From Streptomyces hiroshimensis (lineage in GTDB: Bacteria; Actinomycetota; Actinomycetes; Streptomycetales; Streptomycetaceae), in contig NZ_BMUT01000022.1 of the NCBI RefSeq assembly GCF_014650335.1, positions 21,705 through 85,704 of the forward strand: a DNA stretch of 64,000 nt, given 5' to 3'. This document shows positions 50,947-58,238 of the stretch, one piece after another. The notes below the pieces were generated by a model. It was not told the DNA's origin. It made no database searches and saw nothing but the letters and a program-made list of their open reading frames with translations. The position numbers and the translations under genes are program-made. Position 1 is the stretch's first letter. Every line of letters begins with the position of its first letter.

Positions 50947-52167
50947 TCAGCCTACGAGAGTCCGGGCGCCCGCCTCGTCCCCCTCGCGCTGCGCCGGTAC
51001 GGGCTGCGTGCGGGCCGGAAGCAGCCGGTCGCGGGCGCGGCCGGCGAGCGGGCCCAGGCGCCGCAGGAAGGAGGTGGGGAGGAAGACCGCATCGGCCACG
51101 ATCATGGCGAGGGAGAAGAACGGCAGCCCGAGCAGCAGGGCGATACCGAGGTGCTCCATCATCATCACGCCCAGCAGGACGTTCTTCACCCGCCGGTTGA
51201 GCAGGGTGAAGGGGAAGGCGACCTGCACGGCCACGGTTCCGTAGCTGAGCAGCAGCACGAGCAGCCCGCTGCCCGCGAGGGCGTGGGACAGCTCGGGCCA
51301 GGGCGAGAAGTAGTCCAGGTGCAGCGGGTAGTAGAGGGCCGTGCCGTCCTGCCAGCGCGAGCCCTGGATCTTGTACCAGCCGGCCGTGGCGTAGATCAGG
51401 CAGACCTCCGCCATGATCACCAGCAGGGCCGCGTTGTGCAGCAGGTTGGCCAGGACGTCCAGGACGGCGCGGGGTTCGGGTGCGTAGCGCCCCGCGAGCC
51501 ACCACAGCCCCTGGACGAGCCACAGGGCCCACAGGGCGGTGGCCCAGCCGACGCCGGGGAGCGGGCCGTGGCCGGTCCAGGACATCCGGGTGTCGCCGAG
51601 GATCTGAGCGGCCGCCAGGGCGAGCCCGCAGGCGGCCCACAGCACGATGCCCGTCACGTCGGTGCGGGCGGGGCCGCCGGCCTGCTTCGCGGCCCGGCGG
51701 GCGTCCAGCGACCAGACCCGCCCGCAGCGCGTGAGGATCAGGTAGAGGGCCATCAGGTGGATGACGTTGTCGCCGCCGTCGCCCAGGAAGACGCTGCGGT
51801 TCTGCAGCGAGAGCACGCCGACCATGGAGAGCACGGTCATGGTGCGGGTGCGCCAGCCGAGAGCCAGCAGGGCGGCGGTCACGACGGCGAAGGCGTAGAC
51901 GGCCTCGAACCACAGGCCGCCGTCGGACCACAGCAGGGCGGTGAAGGCGTGGTTGTCGGCGGTCAGCCGGCGGGCCATCTCCCAGCTCCACGGCCCGTCC
52001 GGCCCGTACATCTCGTGCCGGTTGGGCCACTCGCGCAGCAGGAAGACCAGCCACGTGAAGGAGAGGCCTATGCGGATGACGGCCGTCTGGTGAGCGCCGA
52101 GGGAGCTGCTCGTGACGCGGTCGACGCCGCGCGAGAGCCGGGCGCCGAGCGGCAGGGTCGCACTCAT
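50947..52167 (-). CDS. HTTM-domain membrane protein (SdpB-like)
   Basis: A 406-residue integral membrane protein with about eight hydrophobic segments (VIRIGLSFTWLVFLL, FAVVTAALLALGW, LLVIMAEVCLIYATAGWYKI, LAGSGLLVLLLSYGT). The pattern fits HTTM, the membrane domain shared by vitamin-K-dependent gamma-carboxylases and SdpB. The motif GWYKIQGSRWQDGTALYYPL is characteristic. The start overlaps the stop of the DUF5819 gene by four bases (ATGA), giving a tightly coupled pair. In Bacillus SdpA and SdpB mature the SdpC toxin; the same role is possible here, but no SdpC-like precursor is seen. Confidence 0.87.
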   Translation of the reverse strand: MSATLPLGARLSRGVDRVTSSSLGAHQTAVIRIGLSFTWLVFLLREWPNRHEMYGPDGPWSWEMARRLTADNHAFTALLWSDGGLWFEAVYAFAVVTAALLALGWRTRTMTVLSMVGVLSLQNRSVFLGDGGDNVIHLMALYLILTRCGRVWSLDARRAAKQAGGPARTDVTGIVLWAACGLALAAAQILGDTRMSWTGHGPLPGVGWATALWALWLVQGLWWLAGRYAPEPRAVLDVLANLLHNAALLVIMAEVCLIYATAGWYKIQGSRWQDGTALYYPLHLDYFSPWPELSHALAGSGLLVLLLSYGTVAVQVAFPFTLLNRRVKNVLLGVMMMEHLGIALLLGLPFFSLAMIVADAVFLPTSFLRRLGPLAGRARDRLLPARTQPVPAQREGDEAGARTLVG

Positions 52168-52832
52168 CGGTTGTTCGCCTCCGTACGGTCGGCGGCGGTG
52201 ACCGGCCACCAGCCCAGCACCCGGTAGGCGGGCTTGGCCCCGCCCTTCTCGTCGCTCCAGACGGGCGGCTCGACCAGGGTGGTCACGGCGCGCACCTGGA
52301 CTCGGCTGATGCTGCGCCCGTCCTGCCCGGCGCCGAGGCGGCCGACGACGATGCGCCGGACGTACTGCTCGGAGAGCTCGCCGCGCAGCCCGTTGGGCTG
52401 CTCCTTGACGTCATGGGAGTTGGTGTAGAAGTCCCAGGCGCGGCGCAGCTCGTTCTGCTGCGTGTGGCTGGGGAGGAGGTTGTGCCGGATGGCGGCGCCG
52501 TCCTTTGCGGTCAGATCGGTCCAGCCGGTGACCGTGGTCCGCCCGTCGGGGCCGCGGAGCTCGGCACGGGCCTGCACGGCGACGTTCTGCTGGAGCGGGT
52601 TGGGAGCGAAGAACTTCCAGTTCTGCTCGTACTCCGGATAGATGTAGTCGTCTATCGCCGCCGCGTTCTGCTTGGTGACCGTGTTCGACGGCGCGACGTG
52701 CAGGAACACCATCGCCAGGTGCACCCCCGCCGTCACCGCGATCACCGCTGCGCCCGCCGCGACGACGAGGCGCGCTGGCCTGGACAGCCCCGCGAGGGCG
52801 CCGGCCCGCTCGTGCCCGTCATCCGACTCCAT
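52164..52832 (-). CDS. DUF5819-family protein (SdpA-like)
   Basis: A 222-residue protein with one N-terminal transmembrane helix (LVVAAGAAVIAVTAGVHLAM) and a mainly extracellular domain. The motif EYEQNWKFFAPNPLQQN resembles the W-F-F-x-x-N-P signature of SdpA. Other landmarks are GWTDLTAKDGAAIRHN and LVEPPVWSDEKG. Genes of this family in actinobacteria usually stand just before an HTTM gene, as here, coupled by ATGA. The ATG at 52832 follows GGGGCA weakly. The family relation to SdpA is a similarity I recognise by motif and layout; it would need profile comparison. Confidence 0.82.
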   Translation of the reverse strand: MESDDGHERAGALAGLSRPARLVVAAGAAVIAVTAGVHLAMVFLHVAPSNTVTKQNAAAIDDYIYPEYEQNWKFFAPNPLQQNVAVQARAELRGPDGRTTVTGWTDLTAKDGAAIRHNLLPSHTQQNELRRAWDFYTNSHDVKEQPNGLRGELSEQYVRRIVVGRLGAGQDGRSISRVQVRAVTTLVEPPVWSDEKGGAKPAYRVLGWWPVTAADRTEANNR

Positions 52833-52915
52833 TGCCCCGCCCCGTTCCTGCGTCCCGCCTGTTCTGTGCACCCGAACGGTACCCAGGTCGTCCCGCGGGG
52901 CACAGCGCCCGGGGG

Positions 52916-52973
52916 TTATCCACAGGCTTGACACCCCTGAGCGGCCGCACCACCATTGAACCGAACGATCGGT
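52916..52973 (+). promoter_or_regulatory. paaA promoter with TetR-type operator, site 3
   Basis: Contains TTATCCACAGG (52916-52926), a TTGACA -35 candidate (52929-52934) and the 14-bp operator ACCGAACGATCGGT at 52960-52973. The operator is the exact reverse complement of the paaN/paaH site and lies 46 bp upstream of the paaA start. Confidence 0.75.
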
Positions 52974-53018
52974 CGGTCGGGCCGGTCGCATGCGGGCGGA
53001 GAGGCAGGGGGCAATGCC

Positions 53019-53984
53019 ATGACGACGATGGCGCCGGACACAGGAGCCCAGGACACCGCGGGCTATGAGGCGGTCTTCGACGCCGCCGTGGCCGCCGAGG
53101 AGCGCATCGAGCCGCGGGACTGGATGCCCGATGCCTACCGCGCCACCCTCGTCCGCCAGATAGCGCAGCACGCGCACTCCGAGATCATCGGCATGCAGCC
53201 CGAGGCCAACTGGATCACCCGCGCCCCTTCGCTGCGCCGCAAGGCCATCCTCATGGCCAAGGTGCAGGACGAAGCCGGCCACGGCCTCTACCTCTACAGC
53301 GCCGCCGAAACCCTCGGCACCGGTCGCGACGAGCTGCTCGACAAGCTCCACTCGGGCCGCCAGAAGTACTCCTCGATCTTTAACTACCCCACGCTGACCT
53401 GGGCCGACGTGGGCGCCATCGGCTGGCTCGTCGACGGCGCCGCGATCACCAACCAGGTCCCGCTGTGCCGCTGCTCCTACGGGCCCTACGCCCGCGCCAT
53501 GGTCCGCATCTGCAAGGAGGAGTCCTTCCACCAGCGCCAGGGCTACGAGCTGCTGCTCGCGCTGAGCCGCGGCACCGAGGCCCAGCACGCCATGGCGCAG
53601 GACGCCGTGAACCGCTGGTGGTGGCCCTCGCTGATGATGTTCGGCCCGCCCGACGCCGAGTCCTCCCACTCGGCCCAGTCCATGGCCTGGAAGATCAAGC
53701 GCCACTCCAACGACGAGCTGCGCCAGCGGTTCGTGGACATCTGCGTCCCCCAGGCCGCCTCCCTCGGCCTGACCCTCCCCGACCCCGACCTCCGGTGGAA
53801 CGAGGAGCGCGGGCAGCACGACTTCGGCGCCATCGACTGGACCGAGTTCCAGGAGGTGCTCCGCGGCAACGGCCCCTGCAACGACCAGCGGATCGGCCAG
53901 CGCCGGCGGGCCCATGAAGAAGGCGCGTGGGTGCGCGAAGCAGCCGCCGCATATGCGGCCAAGCACGGAAAGGCGACGGCATGA
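53019..53984 (+). CDS. paaA: 1,2-phenylacetyl-CoA epoxidase, catalytic subunit PaaA
   Basis: A 321-residue ferritin-like di-iron subunit that inserts one oxygen atom into phenylacetyl-CoA to give the 1,2-epoxide. Metal-ligand motifs are KVQDEAGHGLYLYSAAETLG and ICKEESFHQRQGYELL (ExxH pairs). Other hallmarks are QIAQHAHSEIIGMQPEANWI and NRWWWPSLMMFGPPD. The protein matches PaaA throughout and has normal length. The ATG at 53019 has a GAGAGGCAGGGGGC site upstream. First of five genes; paaB starts on its stop (ATGA). Probably repressed by the TetR protein via 52960. Confidence 0.96.
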   Translation: MTTMAPDTGAQDTAGYEAVFDAAVAAEERIEPRDWMPDAYRATLVRQIAQHAHSEIIGMQPEANWITRAPSLRRKAILMAKVQDEAGHGLYLYSAAETLGTGRDELLDKLHSGRQKYSSIFNYPTLTWADVGAIGWLVDGAAITNQVPLCRCSYGPYARAMVRICKEESFHQRQGYELLLALSRGTEAQHAMAQDAVNRWWWPSLMMFGPPDAESSHSAQSMAWKIKRHSNDELRQRFVDICVPQAASLGLTLPDPDLRWNEERGQHDFGAIDWTEFQEVLRGNGPCNDQRIGQRRRAHEEGAWVREAAAAYAAKHGKATA

Positions 53985-54268
53985 CGAACGCTGACTGGCC
54001 GCTGTGGGAGGTCTTCGTGCGCAGCAGGCGCGGGCTCGCCCACACCCACGCGGGCAGCCTCCACGCCCCGGACGCGGAAATGGCCCTGCGCAACGCCCGC
54101 GACCTCTACACCCGCCGCTCCGAGGGCGTCTCGATCTGGGTGGTGCCCTCCACCGCGGTCACCGCCTCCTCGCCCGACGAGAAGGACCCCTTCTTCGAGC
54201 CCGCGGCCGACAAGCCCTACCGCCACCCGACCTTCTACGAGATCCCGGAAGGGGTGCGGCATCTATGA
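53981..54268 (+). CDS. paaB: Phenylacetyl-CoA epoxidase subunit PaaB
   Basis: A 95-residue accessory subunit of the epoxidase complex. The conserved sequence WPLWEVFVRSRRGLAHTHAG, then MALRNARDLYTRRSEGVSIW and the C-terminal YRHPTFYEIPEGVRHL identify it. PaaB is required for activity and is thought to link PaaA and PaaC subcomplexes to the reductase. It overlaps both neighbours by four bases, so subunit synthesis is coupled. Confidence 0.96.
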   Translation: MTNADWPLWEVFVRSRRGLAHTHAGSLHAPDAEMALRNARDLYTRRSEGVSIWVVPSTAVTASSPDEKDPFFEPAADKPYRHPTFYEIPEGVRHL

Positions 54269-55020
54269 AGAGCGTGCCTGTGACGGACACACCTGCGCCC
54301 GCCGCGGAGCCCCGCCCGGCCACGGCCGCACTGGCCCTCGGGGACGACGCCCTGGTGCTCTCCCACCGGCTGGGGGAGTGGGCCGGGCATGCCCCGGTGC
54401 TGGAGGAGGAGGTCGCCCTCGCCAATATCGCCCTCGACCTGCTCGGCCAGGCCCGCACCCTGCTCTCCCTCGCCGGCGACGAGGACGAGCTGGCCTACCT
54501 GCGGGAAGAGCGCGCCTTCCGCAACACCCAGCTCGTCGAGCAGCCCAACGGCGACTTCGCCCACACCATCGCCCGCCAGCTGTACTTCTCCACCTACCAG
54601 CACCTGCTGTACGGGCAACTGGCCGCGGCCGAAGGCCCGTTCGCACCCCTTGCGGGCAAGGCCGTCAAGGAGGTCGCCTACCACCGCGACCACGCCGAGC
54701 ACTGGACGCTGCGCCTCGGCGACGGCACGGAGGAGAGCCACGCCCGGATGCAGCGCGGCCTGGACGCCCTCTGGAGGTACACGGGCGAGCTCTTCGAGCC
54801 CGTAGAGGAGCTGCCGGTCGACTGGAGCGCCCTGCGCGAGGGCTGGCTGTCCGCGGTGACCGCCGTCGTCGAGCGCGCCACGCTCACCCTTCCCTCCGGC
54901 CCGCAGAACGGCGCCTGGACGGCCGGTGCAGGCCGGCAGGGCATCCACACCGAGCCGTTCGGGCGGATGCTCGCGGAGATGCAGCATCTGCACCGCAGCC
55001 ACCCGGGGGCGTCATGGTGA
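54265..55020 (+). CDS. paaC: Phenylacetyl-CoA epoxidase structural subunit PaaC
   Basis: A 251-residue ferritin-like partner of PaaA that binds it as a scaffold without its own functional di-iron centre. Identifying stretches are LVLSHRLGEWAGHAPVLEEE, ALDLLGQARTLLSLAGDEDE, the AVKEVAYHRDHAEHWTLRLG helix and the terminal EPFGRMLAEMQHLHRSHPGA. The N-terminus has about 20 Pro/Ala-rich residues. It overlaps PaaB by ATGA and PaaD by seven bases. Confidence 0.95.
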   Translation: MKSVPVTDTPAPAAEPRPATAALALGDDALVLSHRLGEWAGHAPVLEEEVALANIALDLLGQARTLLSLAGDEDELAYLREERAFRNTQLVEQPNGDFAHTIARQLYFSTYQHLLYGQLAAAEGPFAPLAGKAVKEVAYHRDHAEHWTLRLGDGTEESHARMQRGLDALWRYTGELFEPVEELPVDWSALREGWLSAVTAVVERATLTLPSGPQNGAWTAGAGRQGIHTEPFGRMLAEMQHLHRSHPGASW

Positions 55021-55517
55021 GCACACCCACCGTCCTGGAGGAGCGGCTGCGCGCCCTGGCCGGCGCCGTCCCCGACCCCGAGCTGCCCGTGCTCACCCTG
55101 GCCGAGCTGGGCGTGCTGCGCGGCCTGCACGTCACCGGCCCCGGCCGGGTCGAGGTCGAGCTCACCCCCACGTACACCGGCTGCCCCGCCGTCGAGGCCA
55201 TGTCCGCGGACATCGAGCGCGTGCTGCACGAGCACGGGCAGGCCGAGGTGTCCGTCCGCACCGTGCTCTCCCCCGCCTGGTCCACGGACGACATCACGGC
55301 CGAAGGGCGCCGCAAGCTCGAAGAGTTCGGCATAGCGCCGCCCCGGCCCACAGGCCCTGCCGCCGGCGGCCCCATCATGGTCGGCCTGGGCATCCGGTGC
55401 CCGCACTGTGGCTCCACCGAAACCACGCTGCTCAGCCGCTTCTCGTCCACCGCCTGCAAGGCCCTGCGCCGCTGCGAGGCGTGCCGGGAGCCGTTCGACC
55501 ACTTCAAGGAGCTGTAG
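55014..55517 (+). CDS. paaD: PaaD, epoxidase maturation protein (DUF59 plus zinc ribbon)
   Basis: A 167-residue protein. The N-terminal MIP18/DUF59 domain (VPDPELPVLTLAELGVLRGL, LTPTYTGCPAVEAMSADIE) is an iron-sulfur assembly fold with the conserved Cys in TGCP. The C-terminus is a zinc-ribbon type with CPHC and CEAC. PaaD is needed for Fe-S or di-iron maturation of the epoxidase, probably serving PaaE. ATG 55014 is taken as start; GTG 55017 is next. The paaE gene begins immediately after its stop. Confidence 0.94.
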   Translation: MVSTPTVLEERLRALAGAVPDPELPVLTLAELGVLRGLHVTGPGRVEVELTPTYTGCPAVEAMSADIERVLHEHGQAEVSVRTVLSPAWSTDDITAEGRRKLEEFGIAPPRPTGPAAGGPIMVGLGIRCPHCGSTETTLLSRFSSTACKALRRCEACREPFDHFKEL

Positions 55518-56648
55518 ATGGCAGCGGCCCGCCACGGCGCCTTCCACCCCCTGCGAGTGGCATCCGTCGACCCCCTCACCGACGACTCGGTCGCCGTCGC
55601 CTTCGCCGTGCCCCCCGAGCTGCGCGAGACCTACCGCTACGCCCCCGGGCAGCACATCGCCGTCCGCCGCACCACCCGGGACGGCGGAGAAATCCGCCGT
55701 ACGTATTCGCTGTGCGCCCCCGCACCCGCCCCCGGGGCGCCCGGGCCCGCGGAGCTGAAGGTGGGGGTGCGGCTGGTCGACGGCGGCGAGTTCTCGACGT
55801 ACGCCCTCAAGGAGCTGGCCGCCGGGGACACCGTGGAGGTGATGGCACCGGCCGGGCGGTTCGTGCTGGAGCCGCGCGCCGGGCACTTCGCCGCGATCGT
55901 GGGCGGCAGCGGGATCACGCCGGTGCTGTCCATCGCCTCGACCCTGCTGGCCAGGGAGCCCGAGGCCCGGTTCTGCCTCATACGCAGCGACCGGACCACC
56001 GCCTCCACGATGTTCCTGGAGGAAGTTGCCGACCTGAAGGACCGCTTCCCCGACCGCTTCCAGCTGGTGCATGCGCTCTCCCGTGAGGAGCAGCAGGCCG
56101 GGCTGCCGTCCGGGCGGCTGGACGAGGAGCGGCTGGCGCGGCTGCTGCCCGCGCTGGTGCCGGTGGAGGAGATCAGCGGCTGGTTCCTGTGCGGGCCCTT
56201 CGGCCTGGTGCGGGGTGCCGAGCGGGCGCTGCGCGGCCTAGGGGTCGGGCGGGAGCGGATCCACCAGGAGATCTTCCATGTCGAGTCCGGGGCTGTCGCG
56301 GAGTCCGGTGCCGCCGTGGAGCCCGGGGCCGCCGTGGAGTCCGGCCGGGCCGCTCCCGCCGGCTCGCCTGCGCACAGCACGGTGACCGCGCAGCTCGACG
56401 GCCGCGGTGGCAGCTGGCCGGTGCGGGACGGGGAGACGCTGCTGGAGACGGTCCTGCGGAACCGGCCGGATGCGCCCTACGCCTGCAAGGGCGGGGTGTG
56501 CGGAACCTGCCGGGCGTTCCTGGTCAGAGGCGAGGTGCGGATGGAGCGGAACTTCGCACTGGAGCCGGAGGAGATCGAGAGCGGCCATGTGCTGGCGTGC
56601 CAGTCGCATCCGCTGACGGAGGAGGTGGAGCTCGACTTCGACCGCTGA
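55518..56648 (+). CDS. paaE: Phenylacetyl-CoA epoxidase reductase PaaE
   Basis: A 376-residue NADPH- and FAD-dependent ferredoxin reductase that feeds electrons to PaaA. The FAD-binding region is YAPGQHIAVRR with RRTYSLCAP, and the NADP region VGGSGITPVLSIASTLL. The C-terminal plant-type [2Fe-2S] domain has CKGGVCGTC and a fourth cysteine in VLACQSHPL. Between the reductase and ferredoxin parts there is a variable insertion of tandem ESGAVAESGAAVEPG-type units (about 255-280), probably a flexible linker. Last gene of the paaABCDE operon. Start codon is directly after paaD. Confidence 0.95.
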   Translation: MAAARHGAFHPLRVASVDPLTDDSVAVAFAVPPELRETYRYAPGQHIAVRRTTRDGGEIRRTYSLCAPAPAPGAPGPAELKVGVRLVDGGEFSTYALKELAAGDTVEVMAPAGRFVLEPRAGHFAAIVGGSGITPVLSIASTLLAREPEARFCLIRSDRTTASTMFLEEVADLKDRFPDRFQLVHALSREEQQAGLPSGRLDEERLARLLPALVPVEEISGWFLCGPFGLVRGAERALRGLGVGRERIHQEIFHVESGAVAESGAAVEPGAAVESGRAAPAGSPAHSTVTAQLDGRGGSWPVRDGETLLETVLRNRPDAPYACKGGVCGTCRAFLVRGEVRMERNFALEPEEIESGHVLACQSHPLTEEVELDFDR

Positions 56649-56679
56649 GCGTTCCCATTTGCCGCCGACCGGCCTAGAT

Positions 56680-56692
56680 TGACGGACCGTCA
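56680..56692. promoter_or_regulatory. TGACGG/CCGTCA palindrome upstream of acyl-CoA dehydrogenase
   Basis: TGACGG A CCGTCA, a perfect 6-1-6 dyad, 45 bp upstream of the GTG start. It overlaps a TTGACG hexamer and resembles TetR-family lipid-regulator sites. The binding protein is unknown. Confidence 0.6.
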
Positions 56693-56737
56693 GATTTGAT
56701 GGGCCGGGTAGGCGACAGGCGCGGGAGGGCGACGGCA

Positions 56738-57874
56738 GTGGACTTCACCTTCACCGAGGAGCAGCAGGCGGCCCGGGAAGCGGCACAGGCCGTGCTCTCC
56801 GGGGTCTCCCCCGACGGCGTGCCCAGCCCGGTCCTCTCCCGGGGCCCGGTCGCGGAGGACTTCGACCGGGCGCTGTGGCGCAAGCTGGCCGCCGCGGGGC
56901 TGCTGAGCCTGACGGTCTCCGGCGAGCACGGCGGGGCGGGGCTCGGGCCGATCGCCCTGTGCCTGGTGCTGCGCGAGGCCGGGCAGGTGCTCGCCCGGGT
57001 GCCGCTGCTGGAGACCGGTGCGACGGCGCTCGCGCTGAGCACGCACGGCGGTCCGGCCGGGGCTGCGATCCTGCCCGCGCTCGGGCGGGGCGAGCTGGTC
57101 GCCACGGTCGCCTCCAGCGGGCGCACGGGACACGATGCGGCCGAACTGGCGGTCGGCGCACGGCCGGTGGCCGGGGCGGGCTGGGTGCTCGACGGCGTCC
57201 AGACGGCCGTGCCGTGGGGGCCGAGCGCCGATGTGCTGGTGATCCCGGCGCACGGCGCAGACGGCCGCACCGTTCTCGGGCTCGTGCCCCGTGATCACCC
57301 GGGGGTCGGCCTCGCCGGGCAGGTGTCCACCAACGGCGAGCGGTACGCCGAGGTACGGCTCGACTCCGTACGTCTCGACGACACGCAGGTCGTCACCGCC
57401 GAGGGGGCGTGGGAGCGGCTGCGCGAGCTGCTCACCGCCGGGACGTGCGCGCTCGCGCTCGGAGTGGGTACGGCGGTCTGCCGTATGACCAGTGCCTACA
57501 CGGGCAAGCGGGAGCAGTTCGGCTTCCCGCTGGCCACGTTCCAGGCGGTGGCCGTCCAGGCAGCGGACCGCTATATCGACCTGCGGGCGATGGAGGCCAC
57601 GCTCTGGCAGGCCGCGTGGCGGCTGGAGTCCGGGGCGGGCGGGGAGCTCCCGGCCGCCGCCGACCTCGCCGTCGCGAAGGTGTGGGCCTCGGAAGGGGTG
57701 CGCCGCGCGGTGCAGACCGCGCAGCACCTGCACGGCGGCTTCGGCGCCGACACCGGCTACGCCCTGCACCGCTACCATGCCTGGGCCAAACAGCTGGAGC
57801 TGTCCCTCGGCCCCGCCGCGGCGCACGAGGAGGCACTGGGCGACCTGCTGGCCGCCCACGCGCCCGAAAGCTAG
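56738..57874 (+). CDS. Acyl-CoA dehydrogenase-family protein, non-canonical
   Basis: A 378-residue flavoprotein of the acyl-CoA dehydrogenase fold (LWRKLAAAGLLSLTVSGEHG, ALGVGTAVCRMTSAYTGKRE, then QFGFPLATFQAVAVQAADRY). The usual TEP-x-AGSD FAD loop is replaced by ATVASSGRTGHDAAE. The terminal region QTAQHLHGGFGADTGYALHR continues without the usual YEGT-type catalytic Glu. This pattern is like the catalytically incomplete partner subunits of heteromeric dehydrogenases in steroid and cyclic-acid catabolism, so it may need a second subunit. The GTG at 56738 follows GGGAGGGCGAC. It stands 90 bp after the paa operon behind its own operator. Confidence 0.88.
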   Translation: MDFTFTEEQQAAREAAQAVLSGVSPDGVPSPVLSRGPVAEDFDRALWRKLAAAGLLSLTVSGEHGGAGLGPIALCLVLREAGQVLARVPLLETGATALALSTHGGPAGAAILPALGRGELVATVASSGRTGHDAAELAVGARPVAGAGWVLDGVQTAVPWGPSADVLVIPAHGADGRTVLGLVPRDHPGVGLAGQVSTNGERYAEVRLDSVRLDDTQVVTAEGAWERLRELLTAGTCALALGVGTAVCRMTSAYTGKREQFGFPLATFQAVAVQAADRYIDLRAMEATLWQAAWRLESGAGGELPAAADLAVAKVWASEGVRRAVQTAQHLHGGFGADTGYALHRYHAWAKQLELSLGPAAAHEEALGDLLAAHAPES

Positions 57875-57880
57875 CTCCGG

Positions 57881-58228
57881 CTAGATCACGGCGCCGGGGG
57901 CGCCGTTGCCGTCCACGACCGGGCGGCCGGCGGCCTCCCAGACCTGCATGCCGCCGTCGACGTTCACCGCGTCCAGGCCCTGCTGCAGCAGATAGGCGGT
58001 GACCTGCGCGGACCGGCCGCCGGAACGGCAGATGACATTGATCCGGGCGCCGTCGGACGCCTTCTCCGTCAGCTCGCCGAAACGGGCCACGAAGTCGCTC
58101 ATCGGGATGTGCAGCGCGCCCTCCGCGTGGCCTGCCGCCCACTCGTCGGCCTCGCGGACGTCCAGCAGAAAGTCTTCGGGAGAGAGGGCGTCGACGCCGA
58201 CCGAGGGAATACCGGAACCAAAGCTCAT
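57881..58228 (-). CDS. Rhodanese-like sulfurtransferase
   Basis: A 115-residue single-domain rhodanese. Landmarks are DALSPEDFLLDVREADEWAA, HIPMSDF and the active-site loop CRSGGRSAQV, whose Cys carries the persulfide. The end VDGGMQVWEAAGRPVV is typical. Its sulfur acceptor is unknown. ATG 58228 starts it. It is convergent with the acyl-CoA dehydrogenase gene, with stop codons six bases apart, and follows the J-domain-like gene in the same direction by 10 bp, so the two are likely co-transcribed. Confidence 0.92.
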   Translation of the reverse strand: MSFGSGIPSVGVDALSPEDFLLDVREADEWAAGHAEGALHIPMSDFVARFGELTEKASDGARINVICRSGGRSAQVTAYLLQQGLDAVNVDGGMQVWEAAGRPVVDGNGAPGAVI

Positions 58229-58238
58229 GCCCACGACG

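Noticed and set aside
52916..52924. TTATCCACA as a DnaA box marking a replication origin.
   Set aside because: Only three scattered matches, no box cluster, no dnaA or dnaN nearby; they coincide with paa/bkd promoters instead.
52833..53018. Small SdpC-like toxin precursor next to the SdpA/SdpB-like pair.
   Set aside because: No frame with a signal peptide and hydrophobic core fits in the gap; it is taken up by the paaA promoter.
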